Positions 56,131 through 64,000 of a DNA stretch of 64,000 nt are shown here, in pieces. Origin of the DNA: a bacterium (GTDB taxonomy: Bacteria > Zhuqueibacterota > QNDG01 > JAFGCO01); the NCBI GenBank assembly GCA_016932575.1, contig JAFGCO010000007.1, forward strand, positions 1 through 64,000, read 5' to 3'. A program made the position numbers and the translations under genes. Position 1 is the first letter of the stretch. Every line of letters begins with the position of its first letter. The notes below the pieces were generated by a model. The model did no database searches. It saw only the letters and a program-made list of their open reading frames with translations, and had not been told where the DNA came from.

Positions 56131-57222
56131 ATGAAAAATATTACTCGCCGCAACTTTTTAAAATCAGGCATTGCCACGGCAGGTGTATTGGGAACACCCT
56201 GTCTTTTCACAAACTGCAAAGACAGCAGATCCGTTCATGAACCATCAATCAATACAAAAACAAAGGTGGCAGCAATTCGTGGGGACAATTTGGACTTGAT
56301 GACACGAGACGCGATCGACGCCTTGGGAGGCATGAAAACCATCGTCGGTGAAGGTGAAACTGTTTTTATCAAACCCAACTTTGTCACGATCCCATGGGCG
56401 CAAACCAACAACTGTTTTCACATCGGGGAATGTACAAAATCCGAAATCATCATCGCTGCCGCAGAAGAATGCTTGAAAGCGGGCGCAAAAGAGGTCATCA
56501 TCGGGGAGGGTTCGCATCTACCCACATTCGACTGGCAATATGCAGTCACACTTGATGGCTCTACGAATCTTATCAAAGAGGCAGCACGACTGAGTGCATT
56601 ATATGAAGGGAAAGTCTCACTTGCATGTCTGGAAACCGATTCTCCTGACTGGATTGAGGTTCCTTCCCAGACATCCCACGGGCACATCGCCATTTCAAGT
56701 CTTGTCGCCAATGCAGATAAAATAATTTCCATCCCCGTGGCCAAAACACATTCGTGGGCACAGCTGAGCCTGGCTACAAAGAACTTCATCGGCATCACGC
56801 CGCTTTCCCGCTACGCGCAACTAATCGATAATACCTGGTGGAACCGAGAAGCATTTGATCACAGCAGCCCGCAGGCGATTGCCCAGGTGTATCTTGATAT
56901 CGTTCAAAGCATCAAACCTGATCTTTCAATCATCGATTTTTCAATCGGCATCGATGGCAATGGACCGACGACCAACTGGGGCGGACAGACTTTTAATATG
57001 AAAGACCATATCGGTTCATGGGCTGTGATCGCCAGCACCGATATCATGGCTGCGGATGCGACAGCCGCACGTATCATGAATCATGACACGAAAAAAATTG
57101 CACAGCTGTCAATGGGTTTTGAGATGGGACTGGGCGAGATAAAAGAGGTGAATATCTCATTTCTGGGCGAAAGCATCGACGATTTGCGAGCAACCTGGAA
57201 GCCGGCAGTACTTCAGGGATAA
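56131..57222 (+). CDS. Tat-exported DUF362 protein
   Basis: A 363-residue protein. The twin-arginine signal RRNFLKSG is at residues 6-13, followed by a hydrophobic stretch to about 30. The DUF362 core has FIKPNFVT near 83-90, then AAAEECLKAGAKEVIIGEG and ISIPVAKTHSWAQLSLATKNFIG. The C-terminal ferredoxin part of longer relatives is absent. DUF362 proteins are often redox-linked, but the function is unknown. AGAGAGGAAA precedes ATG 56131. The DUF4203 gene follows after 81 bp on the same strand. Confidence 0.8.
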   Translation: MKNITRRNFLKSGIATAGVLGTPCLFTNCKDSRSVHEPSINTKTKVAAIRGDNLDLMTRDAIDALGGMKTIVGEGETVFIKPNFVTIPWAQTNNCFHIGECTKSEIIIAAAEECLKAGAKEVIIGEGSHLPTFDWQYAVTLDGSTNLIKEAARLSALYEGKVSLACLETDSPDWIEVPSQTSHGHIAISSLVANADKIISIPVAKTHSWAQLSLATKNFIGITPLSRYAQLIDNTWWNREAFDHSSPQAIAQVYLDIVQSIKPDLSIIDFSIGIDGNGPTTNWGGQTFNMKDHIGSWAVIASTDIMAADATAARIMNHDTKKIAQLSMGFEMGLGEIKEVNISFLGESIDDLRATWKPAVLQG

Positions 57223-57303
57223 TGAATGCCATTCATTTCAAGCCAGGGGAAGATCCATGTCATATCCGGTTATGATGACTATTCAGCTCAAGGAGGAAAA
57301 ACC

Positions 57304-58407
57304 ATGGCACAAGAAATTCAAACAGTCCTAAACATCTTATTACTCTTGATAGGTATTGCATTGGTTTTCTGGGGGCTGAAGATTTTCAAGTTCTATATTA
57401 TCCTTATAGGTATCGCTATTGGTGCAGTGCTCGGCGCAATTGCGGGCGGTCTAATGTCTGAATCTCCCGATGCTTCAATCGTTGGCATAATAACAGGCGC
57501 TTTTCTTGGCGGGATCATTGCGTGGCCCCTCCAAAAATTCTTGGTATTTCTGACTGCCGGATTCTGTTCTTTACTGCTTGGTGTTGTAATCATGGCCGCA
57601 CTGAAAGTACCGCAGGATGTATGGTTGGTATCAGGACTCATCCTGTTTGTCATTGGCGGAGCGCTTGCCGTACATTTCTATGAGTACATCGTCATTATCC
57701 TCATGGCATTCAGCGGAGCGCAGATGATATTTAATGCAGCGTTCGAACCGCATGCTCTTTTCTCGGGAAGAGACCCTGCTGAATTATGGCAATATCTGCT
57801 GCAGGTGTATTCCGAACGGATTGTAACCCTTGTTTTCACATTTGCTCTATTCGTCTGGTTTGCTCTCCATTTCCAGAAGCGGACCGTCAACAAGAGCCCA
57901 AAAGGTAAGAGAAAGAAGGAGGATATCATTCGGTTACATAGGCTGTCGTATCTCCTCTCCTTTCTGGCTGTCCTGGGATACGCACTCATGCATTTCATTG
58001 ACCACGGCTTCTCCGGCATTGTTCTTTTCGGTTTCAATCTTTTCAGCTGGCCAGTTATCGCCACAGCTGCCTGCAGTTACGCCACATGGCTCATACGCTC
58101 TAAAAATAATATCTGTTTTTTTAGTAGCACATCCTTCTGTCACTTTCTCCCCCTGTTACTCTTTAGCCTCATAGTGATTCCTCTTATCACGTGGTGCATC
58201 ACATGCATCCTCAATATGCGAATCCTTCCCCTGGAGTACTATCAGGCGTTTTTTAATGGGAGCCCGGCACTTCTCATGAGCAAATGGGGTTGTGCGCTGC
58301 TTGTTTTCCCGGGTCTTCTTTACCTGGCAGTACGACATAATAAACAGGTTCCTGCGGAGGTGGCTGCAAACAAATCAGACACGGGAGGAGCTGAAGCGGG
58401 GAATTGA
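57304..58407 (+). CDS. DUF4203-like polytopic membrane protein
   Basis: A 367-residue protein with about ten membrane helices. The first half (about 8-170) shows the Gly/Ala-rich tandem helices of DUF4203/TMEM198-like proteins: FYIILIGIAIGAVLGAIAGG and IVGIITGAFLGGIIAWPL. The second half begins after a basic cytoplasmic loop (KSPKGKRKKEDI) and has five further helices. I chose ATG 57304 because AAGGAGG lies 7 bases upstream. The function is unknown. It is followed within 6 bp by a small membrane gene, suggesting a unit. Confidence 0.65.
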   Translation: MAQEIQTVLNILLLLIGIALVFWGLKIFKFYIILIGIAIGAVLGAIAGGLMSESPDASIVGIITGAFLGGIIAWPLQKFLVFLTAGFCSLLLGVVIMAALKVPQDVWLVSGLILFVIGGALAVHFYEYIVIILMAFSGAQMIFNAAFEPHALFSGRDPAELWQYLLQVYSERIVTLVFTFALFVWFALHFQKRTVNKSPKGKRKKEDIIRLHRLSYLLSFLAVLGYALMHFIDHGFSGIVLFGFNLFSWPVIATAACSYATWLIRSKNNICFFSSTSFCHFLPLLLFSLIVIPLITWCITCILNMRILPLEYYQAFFNGSPALLMSKWGCALLVFPGLLYLAVRHNKQVPAEVAANKSDTGGAEAGN

Positions 58408-58413
58408 GCTGGT

Positions 58414-58620
58414 ATGTCCTCAAAACTATTGGACATCTTGCATGAAAAATTAAAAGACACCTCCTGCAAATTCAATTGCTTTTTACTTGACATTTTTTTA
58501 AGTTTTTTTATTCACATTATGCACTGGATGCGTCTCATACTGGTCTGTTTACCAGGAAGGGTAAACCAGGCGCGTTCAGACATGCAAACTCTCTATGAAA
58601 GGCGGGAAAACGGTGATTGA
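58414..58620 (+). CDS. Small membrane protein, unknown function
   Basis: A 68-residue frame with a hydrophobic stretch at about 22-47 and charged ends. ATG 58414 lies 6 bp after the DUF4203 stop and has only a weak ribosome-like GAGCTGG. Its position within a plus-strand series supports reality; no family was recognised and it may be spurious. Confidence 0.4.
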   Translation: MSSKLLDILHEKLKDTSCKFNCFLLDIFLSFFIHIMHWMRLILVCLPGRVNQARSDMQTLYERRENGD

Positions 58621-58669
58621 CAGTGATTTTAGTGGCAGCATATTAAATGTATAGAGAAAGAATTTGCTA

Positions 58670-60118
58670 ATGCATCACAGATCCCCAAAAAAACAGATAA
58701 TGATTTTTGGAATTCCCGTATTATCAGTCGCCTTTCTTTTATTATGCTGGTTTATTGTTGCAAAAATTTCATTTCATATGATCATAAAGGAACATCAGAA
58801 AAATTCGGAAACATTTCAGTTGTACAGATCAGGGATTCTTGATTCTCAGAATCGGCCAAAAAGCAGTATTGATTTTGAGGATCTGAAAAATTACAGCACG
58901 GTTTATCCAAAATTCAGAGATCAAATGAATCGAACTTTACTGGATCTGGAAGAGAATAGCATCATGGCATTCTGGCTGTCCGGTTCTAGAGAGTCAGAGT
59001 GCACTGAAATCAGGACATGTATTTCAAATGAAGATTCCGTGCTTCAGTCAGCATGCAATGTCATAGATCATTTGGAACCTTTATCAGATGAGTTTCAGAT
59101 ATTAAGCGGCAAAACGCTTGATACTATTGCCGAAGCGAAGGCTTCTGTCAACAATACCAGTGATATCAAGCATTATAACGAGCAATCCAGAAAACTGTTA
59201 ACAAAAAAGAATAATATCAGTGCTTTGGATAAACAGCTTGAAGCCAGACAGAATACAGAAGAATTCCAGGGCAGAAGTGAACAGCTCCGCCAGGGGGCGT
59301 TATTGCATTTCAGGAACGAATTGGTTCAGCAAAGAGAATCCATCGCTTTAAGAAATAAATCGGTTGAATATGCAGCTCAAAGTCTGCGGCAATATAAAGC
59401 AGAACTGGACCGGATACTTTTTCAGAGGGCAGGAATCATTCATTCCGTGAATAATCTCTCAAGTAAGTATTATCCTCCTGTCAATTATGCAAATAAAAAA
59501 ATCATCCCGCTTCGGAATGTACTCGCTGAACTTAATAAGCCGATTTGTAATACAGGCGTATTTTCTAAAGTGTTGGGGAGCAATTCTTTTACTGCAATAA
59601 GCATTATTAATAAAGTTGACCCGGGTACGGGGCAGGCAATTGGATCCCTGAACACAATGTGTGAGATACTGGAGAAATCCGATTCGGAGCTGAGGGAAAT
59701 TTATATAATGAGCCGGAGCTTTATCAGTGCTGCTGAACAATATAAAAATACGAAATCAAGAGCGGATATGCTGAATCTTCTTCAGGTGATCCCCGAGGTA
59801 AGAAGCTGTTTTTATTCAAAAATGGGCCTGTTTGATCCCGTGTTTGATAAATTGAACAGGGCAGAGTCCTCTGTGAGAATGATTGAGAATGTGGTACACA
59901 GGCTGAATAATCCTACAGCAGAGAACCTCTTCTACAATTGTGCGCGACAAGCAAATACGATTATTAAAAATGCCAAGATGCCTTTTCAGAAAATCAGGGA
60001 TATACTGGATTATTCCTCGAAATTGATGACAGATATTGAAGATGCTGAAAAAAAATATCAGCTTGTCATAGACTCCCTGGGCTCGGAAAATCCAAGTTTT
60101 GAACAGGTTTCCGATTGA
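58670..60118 (+). CDS. Membrane-anchored coiled-coil protein, unknown function
   Basis: A protein of about 482 residues. One N-terminal helix (about 12-34) anchors it; the rest is helical with several heptad-like stretches (about 140-270 and 330-480) and is poor in Gly and Pro. I chose ATG 58670; an upstream TTG two codons earlier is unlikely. The predicted topology is cytoplasmic N-terminus and periplasmic body. No domain or enzyme motif was recognised. The gene is last in the DUF362/DUF4203 series. Confidence 0.65.
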   Translation: MHHRSPKKQIMIFGIPVLSVAFLLLCWFIVAKISFHMIIKEHQKNSETFQLYRSGILDSQNRPKSSIDFEDLKNYSTVYPKFRDQMNRTLLDLEENSIMAFWLSGSRESECTEIRTCISNEDSVLQSACNVIDHLEPLSDEFQILSGKTLDTIAEAKASVNNTSDIKHYNEQSRKLLTKKNNISALDKQLEARQNTEEFQGRSEQLRQGALLHFRNELVQQRESIALRNKSVEYAAQSLRQYKAELDRILFQRAGIIHSVNNLSSKYYPPVNYANKKIIPLRNVLAELNKPICNTGVFSKVLGSNSFTAISIINKVDPGTGQAIGSLNTMCEILEKSDSELREIYIMSRSFISAAEQYKNTKSRADMLNLLQVIPEVRSCFYSKMGLFDPVFDKLNRAESSVRMIENVVHRLNNPTAENLFYNCARQANTIIKNAKMPFQKIRDILDYSSKLMTDIEDAEKKYQLVIDSLGSENPSFEQVSD

Positions 60119-60348
60119 GGAGGTCAGACCGATTGTCCTTTGCAATGGGTCAGATTCTTGATCCATGGCAGACAATAATACATCTTATAATGTAACTCAT
60201 ATTAGCCAATAACGTATAATTTCTGAATGACTCGTGCCTTATGACATACACTCCGTTTCGGATGAATCCGACACTCGGGCAGATGGCCCTCAGACATCGC
60301 TATATACAAATTACACTCTATGCCTTTATAAACCTTTAAGGACGGATT

Positions 60349-63150
60349 ATGAATAGCCAATCGATCAAAACCAGTATTTTTACAATCATACTTACACTTG
60401 CGGTTACTCATTGTCAAAAACAAACAAAGAACCTCAGGAACACTGTTGACCTGACAGGGCAATGGCAGTTTTCATTAGACACCTCAAATGTAGGAATCCG
60501 GCAAAAATGGCATATGAATGACCTGGAGGACAAAATTATCTTGCCGGGCACGACAGATCTGAACAATAAAGGTTTCCTTAATCGGGATACAACAACCCTG
60601 CATTTGAACAGACTTTATACATATGAAGGGCCTGCATGGTACAGAAAAAAAATCAATATGCCTCAGGAATTTTTTGACAAACATATTCGATTAGTTTTAG
60701 AACGGACAAAACCGTCAAAAGTCTGGATTGACAATCATTACATTGGGGAATCCTATCTTCTTCAGTCGCCACAATATTATGAGGTGTTCGGATATTTGTC
60801 ACCGGGAGAACATGTGATCACAATTCGGATCAACAATGATTTAAAATTAACCCCCTATGGAAATGTCCATATCTATACGGATGAAACCCAAACCAACTGG
60901 AATGGTATCATTGGTGACATTTGTCTTGAAATAACTCCCAAAACATATATCTCTGACCTGCAGGTCTTTCCGGACATTGACAATCAAAAGATCAGGATTC
61001 AATTGGCCATTGTTAACGGCTTAAATCTTAAAGATATTGATATTGATTTGGAAGCCTTTCGCATATATAATGGCAAAACAAATAAACTTAAAAAAGTACG
61101 GCAAACCCTGCCCTGTGATTCCCTCCTGTACCTGGAATATGAACTTGGTGATGAAATGAAGTTATGGGATGAATATCGGCAGCCCGTATACCAGCTGATC
61201 GCCACAATAAGCCAAAATGAAATAAAAGACAGCAAATCCGTACCTTTCGGTATGAGAGCCTTTAAAACGAATGGAACCCAATTCACAATCAACGGCCGCA
61301 CAACTTTTCTGCGCGGAAAACAAGATGCCTGTGTGTTTCCTCTGACTGGTCATCCTCCCATGGATGCCGAAGGCTGGATACGTGTCTATAAAATTGCACG
61401 ATCCTATGGTATTAATCATTATCGTTTTCACAGTTACTGCCCGCCGGAAGCAGCGTTTGAGGCCGCTGATCAATTGGGCATTTTTCTGCAGCCCGAATTG
61501 CCCTTCTGGGGGGGGCTCGAATCCGATACCGTTGCAGTCAGGTTAATAAAAGAGGGGCTGGCCATGCTGAAATGTTACGCCAATCATCCCTCATTTGTCA
61601 TGTTCAGTCCGGGAAACGAAATATGGAGCGGTCATGACCGCGTTGAGGATATTATTCTTGCTTTAAAAGAAACCGATGACCGGCCCCTTTTTACGATGGG
61701 CTCGAATAATAATATTGGTTATGCGGGTCCTCGTGAATATTGTGATTTTCATGTCGCAGCCCGGACACCCTTTGAACAGGATACCACTATGACACATACC
61801 CGTCTCACCCACGCTTTTGTCGACTCGAGGGATGGCGGTATACTCAATACACAAAACCCTTCAACCATGGTCGATTTCTCTTATCCGGTGTCGCAGATCC
61901 CTATGCCACTGATCAGTCATGAAATCGGACAATACCAGATCTATCCGGACTACAGGGAAATAGAAAAGTATGCCGGACCTGTCAGAGCATGGAATTTGCA
62001 TGTCTTTCGCGATCGCTTAAAGAAAGCCGGGATGCTCGATCAGAATCTTGACTTTCAAAAAGCATCCGGTGCATGGTCTGCCCTTTGTTACAAGGCTGAA
62101 ATGGAAGCAGCGTTGCGTACAAAGGGTATGGCAGGATTTCAATTGCTTGATCTGCAGGATTTTCCAGGCCAGGGCACTGCATTGGTGGGTATTCTTGATG
62201 CATTCATGGATAGCAAAGACGTGATCGACCGTGAACACTGGCTGGAATCGTGTAATGATGTGGTACTGATTTTACTGTTTTCCAAATATTACTGGCAGAT
62301 CAACGAAACCTATCAGGCAATCTTACAGGTGGCAAATTATTCGAATAAGACAATAACTGATGAAATCACCTGGGAGATTATCAATCAACAGGGTCAGGTT
62401 CTCAAGGCCGGTCGCTTTTCAAACCTCAGCGTAGCGCAGGGCAGACTCGAAAATATCGGTGAGATCGAAGCTGCCCTGGACCGGGTTGAAAATGCGGAAA
62501 AACTGACTGTCCATTTGGCATTTCAAAAAGCCGGTTATACAAATAATTATCCAATATGGGTTTATCCTGCACCTGAAAAGGACATCACTCATGACAGCAT
62601 CATAATAGCTGAAAATTTGGACGACACCGTTCTTGCCAAACTTCGACATGGCAAAAAAGTACTGCTCTTTCCAGACGAATCGATAAAAGAAAAAAGTGTT
62701 GCCGGATTGTTTCCCCCCGATTTCTGGAATTATGGTATGTTCAAGGGGATCAGTGAATGGGCCAAAAAACCGGTTTCCCCGGGGACACTGGGATTATTCA
62801 TGAATCCCGAACATCCCCTGTTTAACAGTTTCCCGACCGATTTTCATACAAACTGGCAATGGTTTTCGATAATAAAAGCAAGCCGTTCCCTGATGCTCAA
62901 TCAAACCGCATCTGATTACAGACCTGTTGTACAGGTGATCGATAATCTTGAAAGAAACAATAAATTGGGATTAATATTTGAATTTGCCGTTGGAAAGGGC
63001 AGACTATTGATATGTATGGCCCGTTTGAATGACATATCCAATGATCCCGTGGCTCAGCAACTGTTTAAATCAATGATAAATTATATGAAATCAGAAGATT
63101 TCTCTCCTAAGTACAATGTGAATGAAACTCTTTTGAAAGAATTGCTTTGA
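60349..63150 (+). CDS. Glycoside hydrolase family 2 enzyme (beta-galactosidase-like)
   Basis: A 933-residue exported enzyme. A signal segment (about 8-22) ends at Cys22, but THC is a poor lipobox. The N-terminal sugar-binding domain (about 33-198) has LTGQWQFSLD and GPAWYRKKINMP; a sandwich domain follows (about 200-305); and the TIM barrel has GMRAFKTNG and FLRGKQD. The presumed acid/base is Glu424 in SPGNEIW and the nucleophile Glu525 in ISHEIGQY. A long C-terminal region (about 640-933) is not assigned; its middle has a VLLFPDE strand. The substrate is unknown. AAGGA lies 7 bases before the ATG. Confidence 0.88.
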   Translation: MNSQSIKTSIFTIILTLAVTHCQKQTKNLRNTVDLTGQWQFSLDTSNVGIRQKWHMNDLEDKIILPGTTDLNNKGFLNRDTTTLHLNRLYTYEGPAWYRKKINMPQEFFDKHIRLVLERTKPSKVWIDNHYIGESYLLQSPQYYEVFGYLSPGEHVITIRINNDLKLTPYGNVHIYTDETQTNWNGIIGDICLEITPKTYISDLQVFPDIDNQKIRIQLAIVNGLNLKDIDIDLEAFRIYNGKTNKLKKVRQTLPCDSLLYLEYELGDEMKLWDEYRQPVYQLIATISQNEIKDSKSVPFGMRAFKTNGTQFTINGRTTFLRGKQDACVFPLTGHPPMDAEGWIRVYKIARSYGINHYRFHSYCPPEAAFEAADQLGIFLQPELPFWGGLESDTVAVRLIKEGLAMLKCYANHPSFVMFSPGNEIWSGHDRVEDIILALKETDDRPLFTMGSNNNIGYAGPREYCDFHVAARTPFEQDTTMTHTRLTHAFVDSRDGGILNTQNPSTMVDFSYPVSQIPMPLISHEIGQYQIYPDYREIEKYAGPVRAWNLHVFRDRLKKAGMLDQNLDFQKASGAWSALCYKAEMEAALRTKGMAGFQLLDLQDFPGQGTALVGILDAFMDSKDVIDREHWLESCNDVVLILLFSKYYWQINETYQAILQVANYSNKTITDEITWEIINQQGQVLKAGRFSNLSVAQGRLENIGEIEAALDRVENAEKLTVHLAFQKAGYTNNYPIWVYPAPEKDITHDSIIIAENLDDTVLAKLRHGKKVLLFPDESIKEKSVAGLFPPDFWNYGMFKGISEWAKKPVSPGTLGLFMNPEHPLFNSFPTDFHTNWQWFSIIKASRSLMLNQTASDYRPVVQVIDNLERNNKLGLIFEFAVGKGRLLICMARLNDISNDPVAQQLFKSMINYMKSEDFSPKYNVNETLLKELL

Positions 63151-63275
63151 TTACTTTTCAGCATCAAATTCCTTTCTGTGGCCTCTGTAATATCCCGGAA
63201 AAACGAACAGAATGGAATTTATTACGCTGAATATATGTCTTTTAATCTATACTTAACCTGGCAGGAGAATCCACC

Positions 63276-64000
63276 ATGGATAAAACAAAAAACATAAATA
63301 GGGCTGTCTTTATATTTATCTTTCTACAGAATCTTACATTATTCGGGCAACGAATCTCAGTAAGCGGGACCGAGTTCAGGACGAACGGCGGCCGTATATG
63401 GCTGAACGGCACCAATACGCCATGGAATCAATGGAATGATTTTGGGGGAGGCTTTAACACTGATTGGTGGGATGACGAGTTTCAACAACTCAAAGATCTG
63501 CATATTAACTGCACCCGCATCTGGATAACCTGCGACGGTAATAATGCAGGAATTGATATCGATGATGATGGCTTTGTCAACGATGTCAATCCACTTTTTT
63601 GGTCTCATGTCGACCAGTTGATGGAAATCGCACAAGACAAACAAATTTATGTAATGATTGCACTGATATCTTTCAACCACACCAAACCAGGCAATGCGAA
63701 CGCGTCAAAATGGATTAAAATGTACAACAGCGAGGAAAACCGTCAGTCATTTGCGGACAATTACGCTGAACCCTTTGTGGATCGGTACAAGGATAATCCA
63801 TATTTCTTTGCCGTGGATGTCGGCAACGAACTTGAATGGGTCTGGGAAAATCATGGCGTCCCGTCAGCCAATGTCATTGATTTGATTTTTCGGGTAGCTG
63901 AGGCTGTGAAATACGACAGTGAAGTTTTGGTATGCCAGGGAATGGGCGCCGGGATTAAATACAACACATCGGTTCGGGGAGGCGTTGGTAATTATCTCGC
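63276..64000 (+). CDS. Secreted GH5-like glycoside hydrolase (partial, 3' end missing)
   Basis: The frame starts at ATG 63276, with GGAG 9 bases upstream, and runs off the right edge (241 codons seen). A signal peptide ends near residue 25 (LFGQ). The TIM-barrel part has WLNGTNTPWNQWND (42-55), a LKDLHINCTRIWIT strand (72-85), YVMIALISF and AVDVGNELEW, with the presumed acid/base Glu185. This fits GH5-type mannanases or cellulases; the nucleophile lies outside the window. It follows the GH2 gene by 125 bp and probably shares its role in polysaccharide breakdown. Confidence 0.8.
   Translation, partial: MDKTKNINRAVFIFIFLQNLTLFGQRISVSGTEFRTNGGRIWLNGTNTPWNQWNDFGGGFNTDWWDDEFQQLKDLHINCTRIWITCDGNNAGIDIDDDGFVNDVNPLFWSHVDQLMEIAQDKQIYVMIALISFNHTKPGNANASKWIKMYNSEENRQSFADNYAEPFVDRYKDNPYFFAVDVGNELEWVWENHGVPSANVIDLIFRVAEAVKYDSEVLVCQGMGAGIKYNTSVRGGVGNYL

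Noticed and set aside
1-64000. CRISPR arrays, tRNA or rRNA genes, insertion sequences
   Set aside because: I saw no regularly spaced direct repeats, no cloverleaf-like sequence and no transposase-like protein.

Overview
The window is a bacterial chromosome segment of moderate GC. The proteins point to a diderm of the Fibrobacterota/KSB1/Calditrichota/Bacteroidota assemblage. Signs are a secreted protein with a C-terminal NPFNP-type sorting or FlgD-like domain, a DUF5916 outer-membrane protein, several MacB/FtsX-type permeases ending in a shared ANPVESLRYE tail, a short V-type ATPase operon with a DUF2764 gene, and an AgmX/ExbB/ExbD cluster. Clear Shine-Dalgarno sequences argue against typical Bacteroidota. 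I cannot name the phylum with certainty. No rRNA, tRNA, CRISPR array or insertion sequence was recognised.

Left part (1-8.3 kb): the 5' end of a VapB-like antitoxin gene with a palindromic operator, a repeat-rich spacer, a DUF1648 membrane protein, a GyrI-like effector-binding protein, a secreted beta-propeller protein, a DUF5916/CBM9-like outer-membrane protein and a GH27 alpha-galactosidase. A small STAS-like gene lies about 190 bp downstream of a near-consensus sigma-54 promoter.

8.3-22.5 kb: a minus-strand export operon (membrane-fusion protein, LolD-like ATPase, three FtsX-like permeases, a LolA-like protein and a second ATPase). One permease gene is split by a single in-frame TAG. A divergent sigma-54 activator and histidine kinase sit beside it. 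The operon has its own sigma-54 promoter and a 16-bp perfect palindrome upstream, so the arrangement reads as one two-component/sigma-54 circuit.

22.5-34.7 kb: housekeeping and envelope genes: CNNM/CorC-type protein, ybeY, pgpH-like HD phosphohydrolase, phoH, a LysM protein and an acidic lipoprotein, a lone receiver protein, aspS (apparently starting at CTG), then a plus-strand TonB-dependent receptor with a YfiR-like protein.

34.7-45 kb: a minus-strand envelope machine (two large TPR proteins, a small exported protein, ExbB, two ExbD paralogues and an AgmX/TonB-like protein). One ExbD keeps the transmembrane Asp; the other has Asn there.

45-55.7 kb: a V-type ATPase operon (E, DUF2764, A, B, D, I, K) whose K subunit carries a Na+-binding-like signature, then bactofilin, an M23 peptidase and ParB/ParA.

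55.7-64 kb: a Tat-exported DUF362 protein, a DUF4203 membrane protein, a small membrane protein and an unrecognised membrane-anchored coiled-coil protein, then a GH2 enzyme and a GH5-like enzyme cut by the window edge. Carbohydrate-active genes therefore flank the segment on both sides.
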